In this document: positions 1-10,413 of the stretch, in pieces
Numbering within the stretch: position 1 is the first letter of the stretch
How the letters are laid out: each line of letters opens with the position of its first letter
NCBI RefSeq assembly: GCF_900104925.1
Contig: NZ_LT629735.1
Location: forward strand, 3,579,001 to 3,643,000
DNA from: Opitutus sp. GAS368
Lineage (GTDB): Bacteria; Verrucomicrobiota; Verrucomicrobiia; Opitutales; Opitutaceae
Length of the DNA stretch: 64,000 bases
Direction of reading: 5' to 3'
The notes under the pieces: generated by a model
What the model saw: the letters and a program-made list of their open reading frames with translations, nothing else
The model's database searches: none
Told to the model about the DNA's origin: nothing
Translations under genes and position numbers: made by a program

Positions 1-1010
1 ACGATGTCGGGCACCTTGACGCCCGAGGCCTCGCAGATCTCGCGGATGTTGAAGACGACGTCGCGGGCGTATTCGCCGAGCGTGTAGTTCATCGAGGACT
101 CGAAATTCGTGCGCGAGCCATCGTAGTCGATGCCGAGGCCGCCGCCGACATCGAGGTAGCCCATGGGGAAGCCCATCTTGGCGAGCTGGCAGTAAAAGCG
201 CGCGGCCTCCGTGACCGCGGCCTTGATCGTGATGATGTTCGGGACCTGCGAGCCGATGTGGAAATGGACGAGCTTGAGGCAGGCCTGCATCTTGGCGGCC
301 TTGAGTTTCTCGACGGCGAAGAGGATCTCGGCGGTGTTGAGGCCGAACTTGGCGTTGTCGCCGGTGGACATGGCCCACTTGCCCTCGCCGCGGGTCTGGA
401 GCTTCACGCGGAAGCCGATCAGGGGCTTCACGCCGGTCTCCTTCGAGATCTCGATGATGCTGTCGACCTCGGAGAGCTGCTCGATGACGATGATGATGCG
501 CTTGCCCAGCTTGCGGCCGAGGAGGGCGAGGCGCATGTAATCGTGGTCCTTGTAGCCGTTGCAGATGATGAGGCGCTGGGCGCCCTCGTGCATGGCCAGG
601 GCGATCATCAGCTCGGGCTTGGAGCCGGCCTCGAGGCCGTAGTTGAAGTCCTTGCCGGCGGCGACGATCTCGTCGACCACCTCGCGGAGCTGGTTGACCT
701 TGATGGGGAACACGCCGCGGTATTCGCCCTTGTAGCCCTCTTCCTTGATGGCCTTGTGGAAGGCCTGGTTGATCTGGGTGACCCGGTAGCGGAGCGTATC
801 CTGGAGGCGGATGACCAGCGGGGCCTTGAGGCCCATGCTTTTGGCCTCGTCAATCACGTCCATCAGGCGGATGTTCCGGTCGTCGGCGAGGGGCTGGACC
901 TGCACAAATCCCTCGGAATCCACCGAGAAGTGATTGGCGCCCCAGCGCTTAAAACCATAGTGTTCCTCGGACTGCGCGGCCGACCAGTTGGATGCGGATT
1001 TGGTCTTCAA
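1..1010 (-). CDS. speA: Biosynthetic arginine decarboxylase, N-terminal part (runs off the window)
   Basis: Decarboxylates arginine to agmatine in polyamine synthesis; a PLP-dependent fold-III enzyme of the cytoplasm. About 336 residues are visible on the minus strand, roughly half of the usual ~630, and the C-terminus lies beyond position 1. The reading frame gives SpeA-type segments: a start-proximal WSAAQSEEHYGFKRWGANHF, then FPIKVNQ with the PLP-binding lysine early in the barrel, GLEAGSKPEL, LKLVHFHIGSQ and YLDVGGGLGIDYDG. No ATG lies in frame near the N-terminus; a TTG at 1010-1008 gives the expected first residues, so the start is uncertain. It is divergent from yajC. No other polyamine gene is visible nearby. 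Confidence 0.9.
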   Translation of the reverse strand, partial: MKTKSASNWSAAQSEEHYGFKRWGANHFSVDSEGFVQVQPLADDRNIRLMDVIDEAKSMGLKAPLVIRLQDTLRYRVTQINQAFHKAIKEEGYKGEYRGVFPIKVNQLREVVDEIVAAGKDFNYGLEAGSKPELMIALAMHEGAQRLIICNGYKDHDYMRLALLGRKLGKRIIIVIEQLSEVDSIIEISKETGVKPLIGFRVKLQTRGEGKWAMSTGDNAKFGLNTAEILFAVEKLKAAKMQACLKLVHFHIGSQVPNIITIKAAVTEAARFYCQLAKMGFPMGYLDVGGGLGIDYDGSRTNFESSMNYTLGEYARDVVFNIREICEASGVKVPDI

Positions 1011-1105
1011 TTTGCGGGAGCGGAAAGGTGGGGGTTAGGCTTGCTTTTTGATATGCGGCTGGGCTTATTCGCCCTTTTCAATTTTTCAAAACACCCGAAG
1101 ACGCA

Positions 1106-1441
1106 ATGACTAAGTTATACCTGTTCCTCGCCCAAGCCTCTCCCGCCTCGCCTGCCGGTTCCGGCGGCAGCCCCACCTTCATGCTGGTGGGCTATGGTTT
1201 GCTGATGGTGGCGCTCTATTTTTTCATGATCGCGCCGCAAAACAAGAAACGGAAGGAGCACGAGAAGATGCTGACCGAGTTGAAATCCGGTGACGAGGTG
1301 GTCACGGCCGGCGGCATCTACGGCACCATCACGAGCGTCAAGGAAGACCGGTTTGTCATCCGCATCGGCGACAACAACGCCAAGGTCGAGGTGGGCAAGG
1401 GCTTCATCAGCACCGTCGTGAAAAAGACCGACGCCGCCTGA
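1106..1441 (+). CDS. yajC: Preprotein translocase subunit YajC
   Basis: Small inner-membrane partner of SecDF in Sec-dependent protein export. The 111-residue protein has a short hydrophilic N-terminus, one membrane segment at about residues 26-42 (FMLVGYGLLMVALYFFMIAP), and a basic cytoplasmic tail with the family motif of a SH3-like barrel (SGDEVVTAGGIYGTI, residues 62-76). Length and topology match the family. It is followed 97 bp later by secDF, the usual order, and the spacer holds one copy of a palindromic repeat. Confidence 0.95.
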   Translation: MTKLYLFLAQASPASPAGSGGSPTFMLVGYGLLMVALYFFMIAPQNKKRKEHEKMLTELKSGDEVVTAGGIYGTITSVKEDRFVIRIGDNNAKVEVGKGFISTVVKKTDAA

Positions 1442-1465
1442 GCGTCCGCGGCCCCCCGTCCGACC

Positions 1466-1486
1466 AACCCGGCCAGAGGCCGGGTT
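1466..1486. repeat. Short palindromic repeat (aacccggcc/ggccgggtt family)
   Basis: A perfect inverted repeat, 9-bp arms with a 3-nt loop, followed by ttccacc. The same arm sequence occurs in the longer copies at 32418-32489 and 35606-35675. Located between yajC and secDF. Confidence 0.7.
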
Positions 1487-1538
1487 CCACCCCAAGGCCC
1501 ACCCCCGCCGCCCGGCCCAATTTAACAACCAAATACCC

Positions 1539-4085
1539 ATGCTCCGTCGTCATCTCTGGAAACTGATCCTGTCCGCCACCCTCGTGTTGTGGGCCGTGTT
1601 CACCCTCATGCCGCTGAAGGACCAGCCCTTCGGCGACTACGTCAAGGCTTCGGCCGCCGCCAAGCCCGCCGAGTTCGCCAAGCTCATGGGCGAGGTCTCC
1701 ACCCGCGTCCAATCCCGCCGCGCCCCCAGCGTCTACGTGGCGCTCAAGCAGCTCGGCCAGGAGCAGAACCTCGACCTCTCGCAGTTCTTTCCCCAGATCA
1801 AGCTCGAGTCGTCCATGACGAACATCGAGAAGCGCAACAACCTGCTGCTCGACGAGCTGCTCCGTCTCTCCAAGGGCAAGCTGCAGCTCGGCCTCGACCT
1901 GAAGGGCGGCGTGGCGTTCACCCTCGAGGCGGACCCCAAGGTCATGAACGCGGAAAGCGAGCAAAGCCGCGGGCAGAAGCTGAGCAAGGCCGTGGAGATC
2001 ATCGGCGGCCGCATCAACAGCCTGGGCGTCACCGAACCCATCATCCGCCCGATCGGCGACAACCGCATCGAGATCCAGCTGCCCGGCGTGTCGACCAAGG
2101 ACAACCCCGAGATGGCCACCACGCTCGTGCGGCCGGCCCGCCTCGATTTCCGCATGGTGCATGCCACCATCGCCCCGCCGGCGGAGGCGCCCCCGGGCTA
2201 CGATCGCCTGACCCTCGTGCAGGAAAGCCGTCCCGGCATGCCGGGCTACACCGAGGAGCTCTACGTCAAGACCCGCCCGGAGATGACGGGCGAGGGGATC
2301 GCCGACTCCTATCCGACCATGGATGAGTTCGGCCGCTTCCGCATCATCCTCAAGTTCACCAGCGCCGGCAGCAAGCAGTTCGCCGACGTCACCCGCGCCA
2401 TCGCCGAGGAAGGCCAGCGCACCGGCCGCCGGGCCCGTCTCGCCATCGTGCTGGACGGCAAGCTCTACTCGGCGCCCGGCGTGGAAAAGGAAATCTCCGG
2501 CGGCAGCGCCGAGATTTCCGGCTCGTTCACCCGGCTGGAGGCGCAGGACCTCTCCACGGTGCTGAACAACCCGCTCGACCTGCCGCTCCAGATCAAGGAG
2601 CAGTATGAGGTCGGGCCGTCCCTCGCCACCGACGCCATCTCGAGCGGCGTGCGCGCCACCATCATCGGCACCGCCGCGGTGGCCGCGTTCATGATCACCT
2701 TCTACGCCACCGGCGGCCTCGTGGCCGTCGCCTCGCTCGTGGTCAACATCACCATCATCCTCGGCGTCATGGCCAGCATCGGCGCCACCATGACGCTGCC
2801 CGGCCTCGCGGGCATCGTGCTGACCATCGGCATGGCGGTGGACGCGAACATCCTCATCTTCGAGCGCATGCGCGAGGAGATCGCCCTCGGCAAGAACCTC
2901 GTCAGCGCCAACCAGGGCGGCTTCACCAAGGCGCTCACCACCATCCTCGACGCCCACCTGGTGCAGCTCATCATCTGCGGCATCATGATCTGGAAGGGCC
3001 AGGGCCCGATCAAGGGCTTCGGCTTCACCCTCCTCATCGGCGTCATCTCCACCCTGATCTCGGTGCTCATCACCGGTCACATGCTCATGGAGATGCTGAC
3101 GGAGTCCGGCTGGCTGAAGAAGATGACGATGCGCCGCATGCTGGGCGACCTCAACGTCGACTTCGTCAAGCTCGGCAAGCCCTGCGCCTACGCCTCGGTG
3201 GCGCTCGTGATCATCAGCTTCGGCTATGTGCTTTTCCAGGGTGACAAGATCTACGGCATCGACTTCGCCGGCGGCGACCAGGTCACGGCCACCTTCACGA
3301 CCAAGATCGACAGCGCGAAGATCCGCGAGATCGCCCAGAGCAGCGGGGCGGGCGAGGTCAACCCGACCTACGTCAGCGACCTGGGCAGCGGCAAGGAGCA
3401 GCTCAAGCTCGAGACCGCCTACGGCAAGTCCGGGACCCTCTTCACCGCGTTGCAGCAGGCCTACCCGGGCGCGGGCCTGGTCAAGGTCGGCACCAGTCAG
3501 ATTGGCGCCACCATCGGCAAGGAGATCAAGTGGAACGCCGTGCTGGCCGTCGGCCTCTCCATGCTGGCCATCCTGGTCTACATCGCGTTCCGCTTCGAGT
3601 TCGGCTTCGGCGTCGGCGCCATGGCGGCCACGCTGCACGACATCCTGATGAACATCGGCATCTTCGTGATGTTCGGCCACCAGTTCTCCGCGCCCATGGT
3701 CGCGGCCATCCTCTGCGTCGCCGGCTATTCCATCAACGAGACCGTCGTCGTCTTCGACCGCATCCGGGAGGAGCTCAAGCTCGACCCCGCCGGCAAGCTG
3801 CGCGACGTCATCAACAACGCCATCCGGAAGGTCTTTGCCCGCACGATCATGACGGCGACGACCACCTTCCTCGCAGCGCTGGCCCTCTTCATCTTCGGCG
3901 GCGGCCAGCTGCACGACATCGCCTTCACCTTCCTCGTCGGCATCGTCACCTCGACCTTCTCGGCCATCTTCATCGCCGCCCAGATCTTCTACCTCTGGCA
4001 CAAGGGCGACCGGAAGCACGTCGAGGCCCACCAGGACATCGCGCCCAAATACGAGTGGGCCGGCTCCTCCCGCGCCTCGGAATAA
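1539..4085 (+). CDS. secDF: Fused protein translocase subunit SecDF
   Basis: Uses the proton-motive force to assist late steps of SecYEG export. At 848 residues it is a natural SecD-SecF fusion. N-terminal membrane anchor at about 8-24; SecD signature LQLGLDLKGGVAFTLE near 110 and a P1 periplasmic domain; a first six-helix bundle near 355-530 with GMAVDANILIFERMREE; then SecF from about 540 with YGIDFAGGDQ and a second bundle containing AGYSINETVVVFDRIREEL. Both halves keep the conserved D/R loop residues. The ATG at 1539 gives an immediate hydrophobic anchor. Sits between yajC and recJ. Long open frames on the opposite strand here are shadows caused by high GC. Confidence 0.97.
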   Translation: MLRRHLWKLILSATLVLWAVFTLMPLKDQPFGDYVKASAAAKPAEFAKLMGEVSTRVQSRRAPSVYVALKQLGQEQNLDLSQFFPQIKLESSMTNIEKRNNLLLDELLRLSKGKLQLGLDLKGGVAFTLEADPKVMNAESEQSRGQKLSKAVEIIGGRINSLGVTEPIIRPIGDNRIEIQLPGVSTKDNPEMATTLVRPARLDFRMVHATIAPPAEAPPGYDRLTLVQESRPGMPGYTEELYVKTRPEMTGEGIADSYPTMDEFGRFRIILKFTSAGSKQFADVTRAIAEEGQRTGRRARLAIVLDGKLYSAPGVEKEISGGSAEISGSFTRLEAQDLSTVLNNPLDLPLQIKEQYEVGPSLATDAISSGVRATIIGTAAVAAFMITFYATGGLVAVASLVVNITIILGVMASIGATMTLPGLAGIVLTIGMAVDANILIFERMREEIALGKNLVSANQGGFTKALTTILDAHLVQLIICGIMIWKGQGPIKGFGFTLLIGVISTLISVLITGHMLMEMLTESGWLKKMTMRRMLGDLNVDFVKLGKPCAYASVALVIISFGYVLFQGDKIYGIDFAGGDQVTATFTTKIDSAKIREIAQSSGAGEVNPTYVSDLGSGKEQLKLETAYGKSGTLFTALQQAYPGAGLVKVGTSQIGATIGKEIKWNAVLAVGLSMLAILVYIAFRFEFGFGVGAMAATLHDILMNIGIFVMFGHQFSAPMVAAILCVAGYSINETVVVFDRIREELKLDPAGKLRDVINNAIRKVFARTIMTATTTFLAALALFIFGGGQLHDIAFTFLVGIVTSTFSAIFIAAQIFYLWHKGDRKHVEAHQDIAPKYEWAGSSRASE

Positions 4086-4140
4086 GGTGGAACGCGTTGC
4101 CCCCGACGCGTTCAGCCGGCTGAGGTCAGCCGGCTCCACC
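4086..4140. repeat. Palindromic intergenic repeat (agccggctgaggtcagccggct core)
   Basis: Begins ggtggaacgcgttg directly after the secDF stop and ends ccggctccacc, so the outer ends are also complementary. Sits just upstream of recJ; it may act as a hairpin in the transcript, but it is shared in style with many other intergenic repeats in the window. Confidence 0.65.
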
Positions 4141-4156
4141 TAAAAGACAAACTTCC

Positions 4157-5875
4157 ATGCGCTGGAATTACACGCCGGTCCATGCGGAGAGCGTGGCTGA
4201 CCTCGCGCACGCCGCGGGCACGACGCCCGTGGTCGCGGAGCTCCTGCTGCGCGCCGGCCAGGCGGAGCCCGCCGCCGCCGCGCGTTTCCTGCAGCCGGCG
4301 CTGGCGACCCTGGGCGATCCCTTCCAGCTGGTGAACCTCGAGGCCGCGGTGGACCGCCTGCTGCGCGCCCTGCGCGGCAGGGAGCGCGTCATCGTGCTCG
4401 GCGACTACGATGTGGACGGCGTGTGCAGCACCACGATCCTGGTCAGCCTGCTGCGCCGGCTCGGCCTCGAGCCCACCTACGTCGTGCCGCGCCGGCTGGA
4501 GGAGGGCTACGGTCTCTCCCGCATCTCGATCGAGCGCGCGCTGGAGCGGGGCAAGCCCGACCTGTTCATCGCGCTGGATTGCGGCACCAACTCGCACGAG
4601 GAGGTCGCCCACCTGCGCGCCCGGGGCATCGACGTCATCATCGTCGACCATCACCGCTCGACCGAGCCCGCCGCCACCGGGGCGCTGCTGGTCAACCCGC
4701 ACGTCAACCCCACCGCCGGCGACGATGGCTGGCGCTACCTCTGCACCGTCGGCCTGGTGTTCAAGCTGGCGCACGGCCTCCTGAAGAAGCTCCGGGCCGA
4801 GAACCACCCCGTGGCGCTGACCATCGTGCTCAAGGACTACCTCGACCTCGTGGCGATGGGCACGATCGCCGATCTCGTGACGCTGCAGGGCGAGAACCGC
4901 GTCTTTGCCCGCCACGGCCTGCGCGTGCTCGCCGAGACCCGCCGCCCCGGGCTGCTGGCCCTCATGCAGGTCTCCGGCCTCAAGCGCGAGCAGGGCCTCG
5001 TGCCGAGCGACATTTCCTTCCGCCTCGGGCCGCGCATCAACGCCAGCGGCCGGCTCGCCGACGCGGCGCTGTCCGTCGACCTGTTGCTCAGCGAGGACCG
5101 GGTTTTCTCCGACAACACCGCCCGCCGGCTCGACGACCTCAACCGCGAGCGGCAGGACATCGAGCGCGAGATCACCGAGCGCGCCGAGCGTTATGTCGAG
5201 GAACATTTCTCCGCCGCAAACGGACTCGTGCTGTTCGACGAGGCGTGGCACCCCGGCGTGGTCGGCATCGTGGCCGGCCGCATCTCGCGGAAATACAACC
5301 GGCCGACCATCGTGCTCGGCAACGAGGGCGAGCTGGCCAAGGGTTCCGGGCGCGGGCTCAACGGTTTCAACCTGGTCGAGATCCTCGGGGCCTGCTCGGC
5401 CTGCCTCGAGAGCTGGGGCGGTCACCCGATGGCCGTCGGTGTCTCCCTGAAGAAGCCCCGCCTGGACGAATTTCGCGCGATGTTTGACGAGGTCATCCGG
5501 AAAGGCCGGGACGGCGACGCCATCGAGCCCGGTCTGGAACTTTCCGGCTGGATCGACGCGACGGAGCTGAACGAACAGCTGATGGGCGAGCTGGAGCAGA
5601 TGCAGCCCTTCGGCATGGGCAACCCCGAACCGGTTTTCGGCGTGCGCGGCGTGCGGCTGCGCAACCGGCCGGATGTCTTCAAGGAGCAGCATTTCCGCTT
5701 CGCCGGCGAGGACGCGGCCGGCCGCCGGGTCAGCGGCGTGGCGTGGAAACTGGCCGACCGCCTGCCGCCGGTGGGGGTGCCGCTGGAGATGGCCGTGCAG
5801 CTGAACTGGAATCACTACAATGGCCGCAAGATCCTGCAGATGGAACTGCTGGACTGGCGGCTGGCCGGAGGGTGA
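4157..5875 (+). CDS. recJ: Single-stranded-DNA-specific 5'-3' exonuclease RecJ
   Basis: Degrades 5' single-stranded ends in recombination, mismatch and base-excision repair. 572 residues, the usual length. The DHH-phosphoesterase motifs are present in order: VLGDYDVDGVCST (about 78-90), ALDCGTNSH (about 139), IIVDHHRST (about 161), and the DHHA1 domain with GVVGIVAGRISRKYNRPTIV and GSGRGLNGFNLVEIL (about 373-420), followed by an OB-fold C-terminus. Two manganese ions are expected to bind the aspartates and histidines. Follows secDF by 71 bp in the same direction, the arrangement common in many bacteria. Confidence 0.96.
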   Translation: MRWNYTPVHAESVADLAHAAGTTPVVAELLLRAGQAEPAAAARFLQPALATLGDPFQLVNLEAAVDRLLRALRGRERVIVLGDYDVDGVCSTTILVSLLRRLGLEPTYVVPRRLEEGYGLSRISIERALERGKPDLFIALDCGTNSHEEVAHLRARGIDVIIVDHHRSTEPAATGALLVNPHVNPTAGDDGWRYLCTVGLVFKLAHGLLKKLRAENHPVALTIVLKDYLDLVAMGTIADLVTLQGENRVFARHGLRVLAETRRPGLLALMQVSGLKREQGLVPSDISFRLGPRINASGRLADAALSVDLLLSEDRVFSDNTARRLDDLNRERQDIEREITERAERYVEEHFSAANGLVLFDEAWHPGVVGIVAGRISRKYNRPTIVLGNEGELAKGSGRGLNGFNLVEILGACSACLESWGGHPMAVGVSLKKPRLDEFRAMFDEVIRKGRDGDAIEPGLELSGWIDATELNEQLMGELEQMQPFGMGNPEPVFGVRGVRLRNRPDVFKEQHFRFAGEDAAGRRVSGVAWKLADRLPPVGVPLEMAVQLNWNHYNGRKILQMELLDWRLAGG

Positions 5876-5880
5876 CAACC

Positions 5881-5940
5881 CATCCACAGCGAGGTCGCTG
5901 TGGCTCCAGAAACTGGAGCGCGGGCGACCCCGCCCGCGGT
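5881..5940. repeat. Composite palindromic repeat (ccacagcgaggtcgctgtgg / gcgggcgaccccgcccgc)
   Basis: Two hairpin-forming cores in tandem separated by ctccagaaactggag. The same two-core architecture recurs at 22459-22520, 24277-24340 and 49726-49800 with compensatory arm changes. Confidence 0.7.
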
Positions 5941-6004
5941 TTAGTGCGAACAAAATTCTGCTTGAAGTCGCTGCCGGAAGTTCACTTATTCGCCCTTCCT
6001 TTGT

Positions 6005-6081
6005 GCGGGCATAGCTCAACTGGATAGAGCGCCAGACTACGAATCTGGAGGTTTGGGGTTCGACTCCCTATGCCCGCACCA
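6005..6081 (+). tRNA. tRNA-Arg (anticodon ACG)
   Basis: 77-nt cloverleaf. Acceptor arm 6005-6011 GCGGGCA pairs with 6071-6077 TGCCCGC; discriminator A at 6078 and an encoded CCA at 6079-6081. The anticodon arm is CCAGA-CTACGAA-TCTGG, with ACG in positions 34-36, where A34 would be edited to inosine to read CGU/CGC/CGA. The T-arm GGGGTTCGACTCCC is canonical. A rho-independent terminator follows at once. Confidence 0.97.
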
Positions 6082-6087
6082 CTTTCC

Positions 6088-6125
6088 AACCGCCGGATCC
6101 TAAACGGGTTCGGCGGTTTTGTTTT
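6088..6125 (+). terminator. Rho-independent terminator of tRNA-Arg
   Basis: Stem AACCGCCG (6088-6095) pairs with CGGCGGTT (6111-6118) across a 15-nt loop, followed by the T-rich run ttttgtttt. Begins 7 nt after the tRNA CCA end. Confidence 0.85.
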
Positions 6126-6126
6126 G

Positions 6127-6180
6127 GGTAGGGCGGAGCGGTCCGCTCCGCCGCGGCGCACCGGGCCGGTGCGCCCTACC
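6127..6180. repeat. Palindromic repeat (gtagggcggagcggtccgctccgcc ... ggtgcgccctac)
   Basis: Outer ends gtagggc and gccctac are complementary and two internal hairpins (ggagcggtccgctcc; gcgcaccgggccggtgcgc) are visible. Further copies at 12025-12083, 13582-13637 and 49841-49914. Confidence 0.7.
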
Positions 6181-6195
6181 GCAAGCACAGGACTA

Positions 6196-7401
6196 CTAGC
6201 GGACAACCTGCCCGTTGCAGATGACCATGTCCACCGGGTTACCGCCGAGTTCGTAGGCCAGGGCGCGCTCGTCCTTGTGGCGGAGCAGGAGCAGGTCGGC
6301 GCGCTGGCCGGCGGCGATGTTGCCGCGGTCCGTGAAACCCAGCACCGCGGCGGCGTTGACGGTTGCGGCCACGATGGCCTCGGCGGGGGTCAGGCCGCAG
6401 AAGCGGACCGCCAGCGCGATGGCCAGCGGGATGGAGAGACTCGGTGAGGTGCCGGGATTGCAATTTGTGGCCAGCGCCAGCGCGCCGCCTTGATCAACAA
6501 ACACGCGCGAACGCATGAAGCGCTGGTCGGTGTGCAGGCCGGTGCAGGGCAGGATGACGCCGCAGGTCGGCGACTGGGCGAGCGCGATCAGGTCTTTCTT
6601 CGTCGAGGCCTCGAGGTGGTCGACGCTGCGGGCATGGAGGCGGATGGCCTCGGGGATCATGCCGAGGGAATTGAACTGGTCGGCGTGGACGCGGATCGGG
6701 TGATGCTTGCGGGCCTTCTCGAAGAGTTTCACGCAGGCGTCGACCGACCACGCGCCTTCCTCGCAATAGGCGTCCACCGCGATGTCGGGAAATTCGCGCG
6801 ACACCTCGGGCAGCATGTCCTTCACGACCATCCGGGCGTATTCATCGAGGTCGCCCTCGAAGGCGTGGCCGATAAGCGCGGTCGCGACGACGGTGCCCGG
6901 CCACTCGGCGGCGGCCCGGCGGATGGCGCGCAGCATCTTCATCTCGTTCTCGGTGTTCAGGCCATAGCCGCTCTTCACCTCCACGGTGGTCGTGCCCTCG
7001 CGCAGCATGGCCCCGAGCCGGTCGCGCAGGCTGGCGGCCAGCTGCTTCTGCGTCGCCTCGCGCACGGCCTTGACGGTGGCGTGGATGCCGCCGCCCTTCT
7101 TGAGAATCTCCAGGTAAGGCACGCCGCGGAGTTTCATCTCCCATTCGTCGAGCCGGTCGCCGGCCCAGCAGGCATGGGTGTGACAGTCCACGAAACCCGG
7201 CATCACTACGCGGCCGAGGGCGTCGATGATCTCGGCATCGGCCGGGGCCTCCACCTTGGCGCCGACCGCGGCGATCTTGCCATCGGCCACGAGCACCTCG
7301 CCGGCGGGAATGAGGCCCAGGTCGCCCAGTTCCTTGCCGCGACGCGGGCGGCTGCCGTTGCCGAGGGTCAGGATGCGGGCGTTGCGGATGAGAAGAGACA
7401 T
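6196..7401 (-). CDS. hutI: Imidazolonepropionase
   Basis: Third step of histidine degradation: hydrolyses 4-imidazolone-5-propanoate to N-formimidoyl-glutamate. 401 residues, an amidohydrolase of the usual length. Visible motifs: VMPGFVDCHTHACWAGDRLDE (the HxH metal pair, about 69-89), KSGYGLNTENEMKMLRAIR (about 142), IRVHADQFNSLGM (third metal histidine, about 236) and ATNCNPGTSPSLS with the catalytic aspartate replaced by the family-typical N/D region near 310. Last gene of the hutHUGI cluster on the minus strand. Confidence 0.95.
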   Translation of the reverse strand: MSLLIRNARILTLGNGSRPRRGKELGDLGLIPAGEVLVADGKIAAVGAKVEAPADAEIIDALGRVVMPGFVDCHTHACWAGDRLDEWEMKLRGVPYLEILKKGGGIHATVKAVREATQKQLAASLRDRLGAMLREGTTTVEVKSGYGLNTENEMKMLRAIRRAAAEWPGTVVATALIGHAFEGDLDEYARMVVKDMLPEVSREFPDIAVDAYCEEGAWSVDACVKLFEKARKHHPIRVHADQFNSLGMIPEAIRLHARSVDHLEASTKKDLIALAQSPTCGVILPCTGLHTDQRFMRSRVFVDQGGALALATNCNPGTSPSLSIPLAIALAVRFCGLTPAEAIVAATVNAAAVLGFTDRGNIAAGQRADLLLLRHKDERALAYELGGNPVDMVICNGQVVR

Positions 7402-7419
7402 CAGAGAAAGGCAGGGTTA

Positions 7420-7530
7420 GCCGCAAAAAGGCGCAAGGGATTTGTCCGCTTCGGTCATGTGGTTAGCGCGCCTATAGGCGCCACAGAAAGGCAACGCTGC
7501 GAGATTGTTTTTTTGCGCCTCTTTGCGGCC
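7420..7530. repeat. Intergenic inverted repeat with gcgcctataggcgcc centre
   Basis: Flanks gccgcaaaaaggcgcaa and ttttgcgcctctttgcggc are complementary around a central palindrome gcgcctataggcgcc. A divergent relative lies at 14445-14560. Separates hutG from hutI. Confidence 0.65.
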
Positions 7531-7542
7531 ATAAATCCTGCT

Positions 7543-8421
7543 TCAGGGTTTCCGTTGAGTGAACCCTGCGAGGAAGGTGAGAAATAGGTGGGCGGCGACG
7601 CGGGCGGTGCGTCCGTCGGGATCGTGGGCGGGGTTCAACTCCATGAGGTCGAAGCAACGCACGCGCGGGTCGGCGCCGCAAGCGCGCACCCAGGCCTCGG
7701 CCTCGCGGACGGCCCAGCCGGCGGGGTTCATGGCACTGACGCCCGGGGCGTGGGCGGCGTCGAGGACATCGAGGTCGAAACTGACAAACAGGTCCTTCGC
7801 CTTCGGCAAGGCGACCTTGGCGTTCTCGGGATGCGTGCGCCCGCCGTGGGCGCGGAACCACTCGAGGTGTTCGCGCGAATTCACCAGCGGCCGGAAGCCA
7901 TGCAGGTGCAGGGCGCTGACTCCGCAGTCCTCGACCAGTCTGCGGAAGGGCATGCCGGAGCCAGCGGTTTCACGCACGTCGAGGTGGGCGTCGAAGTAGA
8001 CGCCCACGAGCTTCGGGTGCTTGGCGGCGACAGCGCGGACAAACGGGAAGGTCAGATCGTGCCCGCCGCCGATGGCGATGGGCAGCAGCCCGCGCTCAAG
8101 CAGGGAAGCAGTCACCTCAGTGACCCGCTCGTGGGTTTTCTCGAGCGAACCCGTCGGCATGACGTCGCCGGCGTCGAAGACCAGCGGCAGCGGGCCCGTG
8201 GCGGAATCCGCCGCGCCGAAGTTCGCCAAGGCGGCGCGGAAAGCCTTGGGGCCGCCGGCGGCGCCGGTCCGGCCGTTGTTCATGCGGACGCCGGTGTCGT
8301 CGGGCAGGCCGAGCAGGGCGATGGCGCAGCCGTCGGATGAGTCGGTGCGGATGGTGGACGCAAAACGCCCCGCGGCGGTGTCACCGGGCCAGGGCGGGGC
8401 GGAGGTGTTGGGGATAATCAC
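7543..8421 (-). CDS. hutG: Formimidoylglutamase (arginase/ureohydrolase family)
   Basis: Hydrolyses N-formimidoyl-L-glutamate to glutamate and formamide, a terminal step of this hut pathway. 292 residues. The binuclear manganese motifs of the ureohydrolase fold are present: AIGGGHDLTFPF (about 117), GVYFDAHLDVRE (about 140) and SFDLDVLDAAHAPGVSAMNP (about 214). The start is GTG at 8421-8419. Assignment to formimidoylglutamase rather than arginase or agmatinase rests on its place between hutU and hutI; the fold itself is clear. Confidence 0.88.
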   Translation of the reverse strand: MIIPNTSAPPWPGDTAAGRFASTIRTDSSDGCAIALLGLPDDTGVRMNNGRTGAAGGPKAFRAALANFGAADSATGPLPLVFDAGDVMPTGSLEKTHERVTEVTASLLERGLLPIAIGGGHDLTFPFVRAVAAKHPKLVGVYFDAHLDVRETAGSGMPFRRLVEDCGVSALHLHGFRPLVNSREHLEWFRAHGGRTHPENAKVALPKAKDLFVSFDLDVLDAAHAPGVSAMNPAGWAVREAEAWVRACGADPRVRCFDLMELNPAHDPDGRTARVAAHLFLTFLAGFTQRKP

Positions 8422-8430
8422 TGGGGCTTT

Positions 8431-8598
8431 TTAACCACGGATTTCACGGATTCACACGGATAAATTCTTTTCCCAGTCATTCTGAGCGCAGCGAGGAATC
8501 CAGCGACATGACCGCCAGAGTAAACGGTTCTGGATTCTTCACTGCGTTCAGAATGACAGGTTGGGATATCCATCCGTGTTAATCCGTGTAATCCGTGG

Positions 8599-8602
<4 letters not shown>
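8431..8602. repeat. Nested palindromic repeat (ccacggattt..cacggat outside, REP-like cattctgagcgcag inside)
   Basis: The outer arms taaccacggatttcacgga and tgtaatccgtggtcaa are complementary. Nested inside (about 8475-8561) is a second inverted repeat, agtcattctgagcgcagcg versus ctgcgttcagaatgac. The right arm contains the hutU stop codon (TGA on the minus strand, 8601-8599). Related outer arms at 31641-31711 and near 57760; inner family at 10320-10403. Confidence 0.75.
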
Positions 8603-10299
<1,697 letters not shown>

Positions 10300-10319
10300 G
10301 CGCAGAATTTACCCGATGC

Positions 10320-10403
10320 CAGTCATCCTGAGCGCAGCGAAGGATCCAGCGTGATGTGCGAGACGGTCATGATGTTGGATTCTTCGCTGCGCTCAGAATG
10401 ACA
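10320..10403. repeat. REP-like inverted repeat (gtcatcctgagcgcagcgaagga...)
   Basis: Left arm cagtcatcctgagcgcagcgaaggatcca and right arm ggattcttcgctgcgctcagaatgac are near-perfect reverse complements. Same family as the inner element at 8475-8561. Lies between hutH and hutU. Confidence 0.8.
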
Positions 10404-10413
10404 AAGTCGAGGA

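Noticed and set aside
1407-4139. Minus-strand open frame of about 910 codons opposite secDF
   Set aside because: Acidic, low-complexity shadow of a high-GC gene; the plus strand encodes a full, conserved SecDF.
4112-6019. Long minus-strand frame opposite recJ
   Set aside because: Same shadow effect; contains no domain and crosses the tRNA region.
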